Part shown: in pieces, positions 1 through 6,250 of the stretch | Position numbering within the stretch: position 1 is the first letter of the stretch | How the letters are laid out: each line of letters starts with the position of its first letter | DNA from: Deltaproteobacteria bacterium | GTDB taxonomy: Bacteria > Myxococcota_A > Polyangia > Polyangiales > Ga0077539 | Length of the DNA stretch: 6,250 nt | Reading direction: 5' to 3' | NCBI GenBank assembly: GCA_016704445.1 | Contig: JADJAE010000163.1 | Coordinates: 1-6,250 of the forward strand | Notes under the pieces: generated by a model | The model's input: only the letters and a program-made list of their open reading frames with translations | The model's database searches: none | What the model was told of the DNA's origin: nothing | Program-made: the position numbers and the translations under genes

Positions 1-479
1 CACCGGAGCTCACCGCGCTCCAGCACCGGCGGCGGTCGCCGAGGATGGGCAGCAGCACGCGTCCGCCCAGGTCGGTGCGCGAGGGCCGCCGGTGATTGTC
101 GAACCGGTCGGCGCTGGCGGGGCTCGGGCCGTTCTCGACCACGTCGTCCCAGAGCCGGTTCTGCCCGCAGGCGACGCCCATGTGGTTGGGCACCCAGTCG
201 AGCAGGAGCCCCATCCCGAGGGCGCGCAGCCGGTCGCTGAGGGCGGCGGGGGTCCGCCTCGGGCAGCCGGGCTCGGGGTTGGGTCGGCCCGTGGTCGACG
301 ACGTCGTCGCCGTGGGCGGCTGCCTCGCGCGGACGAAGAGAGGGCGAGGGCATAGACGTCCGTCACGCTGAGGTCGGCGAGGTAGTCAAGCGTTGACGGC
401 GCCTCGCGGGAAGCCGAGCAGGAGTTGAACTGGAGCCGGTAGGTAGAGCCCAGGGTGTGCGCCGCGCCGCCGGTGCGGA

Positions 480-483
<4 letters not shown>
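1..483 (-). CDS. treY: Malto-oligosyltrehalose synthase TreY, N-terminal part (frame-shifted, runs off the left edge)
   Basis: TreY (GH13 family, cytoplasmic) isomerises the reducing-end linkage of a maltodextrin to an alpha,alpha-1,1 bond; TreZ then cuts off trehalose. About 160 N-terminal residues are present. Reading across frames gives, in order, STYRLQFN near the start (about 444-421), LDYLADL followed by TDVYA (about 388-345), DVVDHG and NPE (about 310-270, two frames), LRALGMGLLLDWVPNHMGV (about 229-173, the first GH13 conserved region), RLWDDVVENGPS, and LGGRVLLPILGD near the edge. These match the TreY N terminus in order and spacing. The suggested start is GTG at 483, overlapping a possible glgX stop; no good ribosome binding site precedes it. 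At least three frame changes are needed, near 410, 335 and 275, and another near 20. The same frame also runs back without a stop into the glgX C terminus, so a GlgX-TreY fusion is an alternative. The family is clear; the start is uncertain. Confidence 0.87.
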
Positions 484-2579
<2,096 letters not shown>

Positions 2580-2588
2580 CCTGATCGT

Positions 2589-2595
2589 CTCCTCC
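2589..2595 (-). promoter_or_regulatory. Ribosome binding site of glgX
   Basis: The minus strand reads GGAGGAG, a near-perfect Shine-Dalgarno sequence, ending nine bases before the ATG at 2579. It lies within the 24-base gap after the TGA (2606-2604) of the upstream peptidase gene. It fixes the glgX start at MKVLPG and shows that glgX is translated from its own site within a shared transcript. Confidence 0.85.
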
Positions 2596-2603
2596 GCGTG
2601 GCG

Positions 2604-4634
2604 TCAGGCCCGCCGCCGAGGAATCGTCAAGCGTTCGGTGCCCTCGTGTCGGAGGACGAGCTCATCGGCCGCGGAACCGAGTCCTACGGGCGACGAGAAG
2701 ACGAAGGACACCTGGGGAAGGCGTGGAAGCGCTCGGTGATCACCGCCTGCGGGACGCGGTCGCCGTCGACGTAGCCGCCGGGCGATCTCCTCGGCGGCCG
2801 CGCGGTCGTTTCAGGGCCTTCATGTGGAGCCACGCCGGGCCATGAAGCCGCTCGCAGGCGCCGGGGAGGCGGGCGAAGTCGATGGAGAACGCCGCGGTAC
2901 GTCCCGTCGGCAGCGGGCGCGTCGGCGCTCAGGTGAGGGCGCCGTCGTCGAGGAGCGCGCCGATCACTGGCCGCCGCGCGCTGGCAGTAGGCCTTTCGCT
3001 GTCCGCCGGGGTGTACATCCCCGCGGAGACGTGGCCGAGGGCCCAGACGATCGCGTCGGCGTAGATACGCCTCGCGGCGGGCTCGTCGATGACCCCGCGC
3101 CGCAGCCACCATTGAAATAGAGGGCGCCGCTCTGGGCCTTGAGCTCCTCCAGCATGGAGGCCATCAGCCGCCCGAAGGCCTCCTCGGCGGTGCGCCCCTC
3201 AAGCAGTACTCGTGCGCGGGGCCGAGGTTGTGCGTCGCCTCGTGGAGGATCGTCGAAGCAGCCCCGGCGTCGGGTCGTCGGTGTAGCTCTCCATCGCGGA
3301 GGCGGTGAGCAGGACGCCGCCTGGGCGTGCCGCCAGGCGTCGCTGTCGGGGTCGGTGGGGAGGTTGCTCATGGCGACGGTGCCCGCGCCCTCGGAGCCAC
3401 CGCGCCCCAGTTGGGGAGGCTCTGCCCGATGGTAGCGCCGAAGGCGTCGCGGTCGTCGCCCGCGTTCACCACCACGTCGATGAAGTCGGGCATGTGGAAC
3501 GACACCTCGCGCGCCGAGTACTCGCCCGAGGAGAGCGCCGCGAGGGCCGCTCCATGTCGGACTGCAGCGGGGGTGAAGGCGGTCCTGCGAGGCAGGCGAG
3601 GCGCGGTTGATACGCGCGAAGGTGAGGTGGAAGCCCGCCTTCTGGCTGCGGCTCCCAGTAGGTCTCGTCGGGCGCGACAACACGGCCACCACCGGGAGTT
3701 TCGCGTTCATGCGCGACCACGCCTCGTCCGCGGGGCCCCAGTCATTGCTCCGAAACGAGGCTCGCCGCCGCGCGCGGTACGCCACCGGGGCGCCCTCCTC
3801 GGGGTCGGTCATCGCGTCGGCGGCCTCGGCAGTCGCGGCCGAGACGGCCTCCATGGGTTCGCGATACGCCTGCGTGTACGGGACGGCGGTGAGGGCGCTC
3901 CCCTCCCCCCGCACCACCGTGAAGGGGCTCATGAGCGAGGTCGCGTCGGGGCGACGCTCCAGCGCCCGGCAGAAGGCGTCGTCGGACTGCATCGCGGCGG
4001 GGTACACGTCCACCGGCTGCCGCGCCGCTCTCCTCGAGGGCCGAGCACGCCGCCTCCCGCTCCGGTAGCCGACCCGAGGCAGCGCGGGCCCAGTTGCGTC
4101 GGAAGAGCGCACGGCTCGCGGGGTCCAGCGGCATCCCCCAGGCGCGCGGCCAGGGCGGTCATCCCCGACTGCTGCGCGTGAGGGCGTCGATGCGGTCGGC
4201 GACGGCGGCATCCGCCGGGCGAACGCCCGATGTGCCTCCGGGGAGCTCGCCCGGGTCGGTGTGCACCAGCGTCGGCGCGGCGTGGTCGAGCTCGGCGCGC
4301 ACGAGTCGCCGCCGAGGTCCGCAGGCTCCGGCGCGCGTCGGCCTCGGCGCGGATGCGCTCGATCGCCCCGCGCGAAGTCGCGGTGAAGCGACCGTCGCTC
4401 ACCCACCGTCCCTCAGCCGGGTAGAAGCGCAGCGAAGCGCACCTCGTCGGGTCGGGCGCGCCGTTGCCGTTGGCGTCGTGCGCCCAGAAGAGAGGCAGGT
4501 CGAGGCGCAGCGCGAGCCTGGTTCAGCCGCAACCGGGAGAGGGCGAGAGGGCGCGCCGGGGCGTTCACCGGGGGCGGAGGGCGGGCAGCAGGCCGCGGCG
4601 AGGGCGAGGACGATCGCGAGGGTCAGGTGCGCAT
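2604..4634 (-). CDS. Predicted lipoprotein zinc metallopeptidase, dipeptidyl-peptidase III (M49)-like, frame-shifted
   Basis: The inferred product is about 676 residues, a usual size for M49 enzymes, which remove dipeptides from peptide N termini. The start at 4634 gives MRT, then after one missing base LTLAIVLALAAACC, a lipoprotein signal with its lipid-bearing Cys near residue 17. A loop DANGNGAPDPDE (4477-4443) fits the 12-residue EF-hand calcium pattern. Further motifs in shifting frames are DVYPAAMQSDDAFCRALE (from 4010), PDETYWEP (3672-3649), KAGFHLTFARIN, SFHMPDFIDVVVNAGDDRDA (about 3500-3440), and TILHEATHNLGPAHEY, with the zinc motif HEATH at 3244-3230. About 32 residues later comes LEELKAQSGALYF (3152-3115), supplying the third ligand Glu. 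The C terminus has FSIDFARLPGACERL, YVDGDRVPQAVI and TERLTIPRRRA before TGA at 2604. HExxHxxGP plus EExKA(D) and the C-terminal pattern resemble plant-type DPP III. At least ten frame changes are needed. No clear ribosome binding site precedes the ATG. Substrate unknown. Confidence 0.8.
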
Positions 4635-4726
4635 TGTTGGGTGCAGCACGCTATCAGACAGCGCCGCCCGACAGGCCCGCGGCCGGGCCCTTGCCAGGCT
4701 GACTCGGATGCCGTGAGTCTCGCCGG
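4635..4726. promoter_or_regulatory. Divergent control region between the leftward and rightward gene groups
   Basis: These 92 bases separate the ATG of the minus-strand peptidase lipoprotein from the ATG of the plus-strand membrane protein, so both promoters should lie here or inside the neighbouring genes. I see no convincing pair of -35 and -10 boxes: the most A/T-rich patches are GCTATCAGA (4649-4657 area) on the leftward side and TTGCCA (4691-4696) on the rightward side, neither with a good partner. Neither start has a clear Shine-Dalgarno sequence. An inverted repeat occupies the centre. The promoter assignment is inferred from gene layout only. Confidence 0.45.
4674..4689. repeat. Short GC inverted repeat in the divergent intergenic region
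   Basis: The arms GGCCCG (4674-4679) and CGGGCC (4684-4689) are perfectly complementary around a four-base centre. It could be an operator for a regulator acting on both directions, or part of a hairpin. In DNA this rich in G and C such six-base arms also arise by chance, and no T-run follows on either side, so it is not a terminator. Confidence 0.3.
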
Positions 4727-5482
4727 ATGAACGGCGTCCCGATCAGACCTACGTCTTCCCGCTCATCATGCTCGTGGTCGTGGGCTTCCCATCGCCTTCC
4801 GCGGCGTGAAGCTCGGGCGAACCCTCGGACAACCCCAGTACAGGCTCAGCGCGCTCGCCCAGCGCTGGCAGCTCCAGATGGTCGACGGCGACCCGTCGTA
4901 CAACCTCTTCATCAACAGCCGCGACGCGAAGGTCGCGCAGCACAAACCGCCCATCGCGGGGATGTCCCGGGCGACACGCCGCCGCACAGCGCGCGCATGG
5001 TCGGGCAGGCGCGCGGCCACCAGGTGAAGCTTCGAGTTCTGACCAGACCCACATCGGGCGCGGGATCATCGAGACCGTACGTACGCAACTATCGCTGCAT
5101 CCTCGCGGTGGGCTTGCGCACCGCGTTTCCGCCCTTCGAGCTCACGCTGCGCGGCGGGAACCAGTACCTCACCACCGAGCGTCGGCTCGCCGCCCCGGGC
5201 AGCGCTTCGGTCAGTTCCGCTCGACCAGGCGCTCATCCTCACCGGCCCCGACCCCGGGTAGAACCGATGATCGCCCCTTCGTCGGCGCGCTCACGGCCGC
5301 GACCTATGTGCACGTCGTCAGGGGCGACGGCGCAGTGCGCTTCCGAGATGACCCGCTCGGCACCCCCTACGGCGCCTACTACGCCGAGACCGTGCTCAGA
5401 CCCTGCTCGCCCCCGCGGACGTGCTACGAGGAGGCCGACCCGCGGTCGCGCCCGCGCCCCCGCCGCCCCGATGGGCCGCTGA
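4727..5482 (+). CDS. Membrane-anchored protein of unknown function, frame-shifted
   Basis: I do not recognise the family. The product would be about 250 residues. After MNGVP and a frame change the sequence reads DQTYVFPLIMLVVVGFP then IAFRGVKLG: one hydrophobic segment of about 17 residues (4746-4797) followed by positive residues, which suggests a single N-terminal anchor with the rest in the cytoplasm. The soluble part carries QYRLSALAQRWQLQMVDGD and SYNLFINSRDAKVAQ (4836-4940), RGHQVKLRVL (about 5013-5042), DQTHIGRGIIETVRT (5041-5085), FELTLRGGNQYLTTERR (5138-5187), LDQALILTGPDPR, then VGALTAATYVHVVRGDGAV and FRDDPLGTPYGAYYAETVL (5281-5396). The tail is Pro/Ala-rich and probably ends at TGA 5480-5482. 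At least six frame changes are needed. The start at 4727 is chosen because the ATG and GTG just upstream hit stops at once. The next gene starts six bases after the stop, so the two are probably co-transcribed. Confidence 0.65.
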   Translation: MNGVPIRPTSSRSSCSWSWASHRLPRREARANPRTTPVQAQRARPALAAPDGRRRPVVQPLHQQPRREGRAAQTAHRGDVPGDTPPHSARMVGQARGHQVKLRVLTRPTSGAGSSRPYVRNYRCILAVGLRTAFPPFELTLRGGNQYLTTERRLAAPGSASVSSARPGAHPHRPRPRVEPMIAPSSARSRPRPMCTSSGATAQCASEMTRSAPPTAPTTPRPCSDPARPRGRATRRPTRGRARAPAAPMGR

Positions 5483-5488
5483 GGCGCG

Positions 5489-6250
5489 ATGCAGGCGCCG
5501 GAGCAGTGCCCGTCCCCTGCCAGCGCTGCGGCTGGGGATGGCGCCCGCACCCCGACGGGGGAACAGCCCGCTACGCCGACGTGATCCCGCTGGTGTGCCC
5601 GCTGCGGCTACGCCGGGGACAACTCACCCGCGACGATCGGGTGCGCGTCTCCCGCGAGCGCGTCGCCCTGCTGCGCATGGCCCAGGACGCCGCCGAGGCG
5701 CCCGCTCAGCACGCCGAGCAGTCATCGGGATGCGCCGTGGCTGGGCGGCGTGGTGGTGGGCGGGGTGCTCACCCTCAACGCCCTCAACGGTGTGGGAATG
5801 GCGAGGGAGGCCATCGAGCGCGCCGGCCCCGCGATGGACGCCGCGGCGAGGCTACAGGCGTTGCAGGGCGTATGCGTGACCCCGCTGCTGGGCATCGGTC
5901 TGGCGGCCGGGATGTTCGGCGGATGGACCCTCGCGATGCGCCGCTACCGCGCGCTCGTCACCCCCGGACGGTGGGCCCGAGCCCCCCTCGCGCCGGGCGC
6001 GCCCGCGCGCTGCCGCTGCTGTGGCGCCGAGCTCCCGGAGCAGTGGGGCGCCATCGTGGAGTGCAGGTTCTGCCGCACCCACAACCCCTCCTCGACCGCG
6101 CCGTCATCGACCAGCGCGAGGCCCTCCTGCTGAGCGAGACGGCGCAGCACCAGGCGCGCGGCGGGGTGATCGCGCGCGCCAACAAGTTCAGCGCAAGCTT
6201 CGGGCTGGTGGTCCCTCGTGGGCGCGGCGGTAAGCGCCGTGGTCGGCGGC
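5489..6250 (+). CDS. Zinc-ribbon membrane protein of unknown function, frame-shifted (runs off the right edge)
   Basis: No family is recognised. The ATG at 5489 gives MQAPEQC; one frame change leads to VPCQRCGWGWRP (CxxC at 5518-5529), and about 22 residues later a Cys at 5596-5598 and CGYAGD (Cys at 5603-5605) form a second pair if two bases are missing. Next comes DDRVRVSRERVALLRMAQDA, a charged, possibly helical stretch. From about 5735 one frame runs cleanly: PWLGGVVVGGVLTLNALNGV (first membrane segment), MAREAIERAGPAMDAAARL (loop), VTPLLGIGLAAGMFGGWTLA (second membrane segment, 5876-5935), then a second zinc ribbon with CRCCGAELP (6011-6037) and ECRFCRTHN (6059-6085), the pairs 13 residues apart as in rubredoxin-type ribbons. 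After frame changes near 6090 it continues DRAVIDQREALLLSETAQ and ANKFSASFGLVV, followed by SLVGAAVSAVVGG, a third hydrophobic segment cut by the window edge. Paired with the preceding gene. Confidence 0.68.

Noticed and set aside
3327..4181. A 284-codon plus-strand frame antisense to the peptidase gene
   Set aside because: The opposite strand carries conserved metallopeptidase motifs throughout, including HEATH and EELKAQ. The plus-strand translation shows no motif.
4620..4634. Phase-variable on/off switching at the start of the lipoprotein gene (one base missing just after the ATG)
   Set aside because: There is no long homopolymer or repeat tract there, and the gene has many other frame breaks of the same kind.
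4094..4702. A 202-codon plus-strand frame overlapping the peptidase N terminus and the intergenic region
   Set aside because: It is Arg/Ala/Gly/Ser-rich with no domain, and lies opposite the lipoprotein signal and the EF-hand-like loop.
5239..5550. A minus-strand frame opposite the rightward membrane-protein genes
   Set aside because: The plus strand here gives ordered protein sequence (for example VGALTAATYVHVVRGDGAV) on both sides of each frame change; the minus frame is compositional.

Overview
The window is very GC-rich bacterial DNA carrying two divergent gene groups that face away from a short control region at 4635-4726. The base composition, the lipoprotein and the gene content suggest a myxobacterium-like (Myxococcota) or similar high-GC Gram-negative organism. 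This placement is an inference; no rRNA or marker gene is present to prove it.

Leftward group (minus strand, 4634 down to 1): a predicted lipid-anchored zinc metallopeptidase of the dipeptidyl-peptidase III (M49) type, then glgX (glycogen debranching enzyme, also called treX), then the first part of treY (malto-oligosyltrehalose synthase), which runs off the left edge. The stop of the peptidase gene and the start of glgX are 24 bases apart, with a strong ribosome binding site between them. GlgX trims branches from glycogen and TreY turns the reducing end of the resulting maltodextrins into a trehalose linkage; TreZ, not seen here, would release trehalose. The glgX-treY junction can be read either as a GTGA overlap or as an in-frame fusion.

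Rightward group (plus strand, 4727 to 6250): two genes without a recognised family. The first encodes a protein with one N-terminal membrane anchor and a roughly 220-residue soluble domain. The second, which runs off the right edge, encodes a membrane protein with a cysteine-pair zinc ribbon at its N terminus, two or more membrane segments and a second zinc ribbon in the middle.

Every gene is broken by single-base or two-base frame changes, while conserved motifs continue undamaged in the next frame. Frame changes are dense in treY, the 3' end of glgX, the peptidase and both rightward genes, but absent from about 1.6 kb in the middle of glgX. I read this as uncorrected sequence error rather than gene decay, so the CDS entries give the span of the inferred intact gene. 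No rRNA, tRNA, CRISPR array, insertion sequence or clear terminator was seen.
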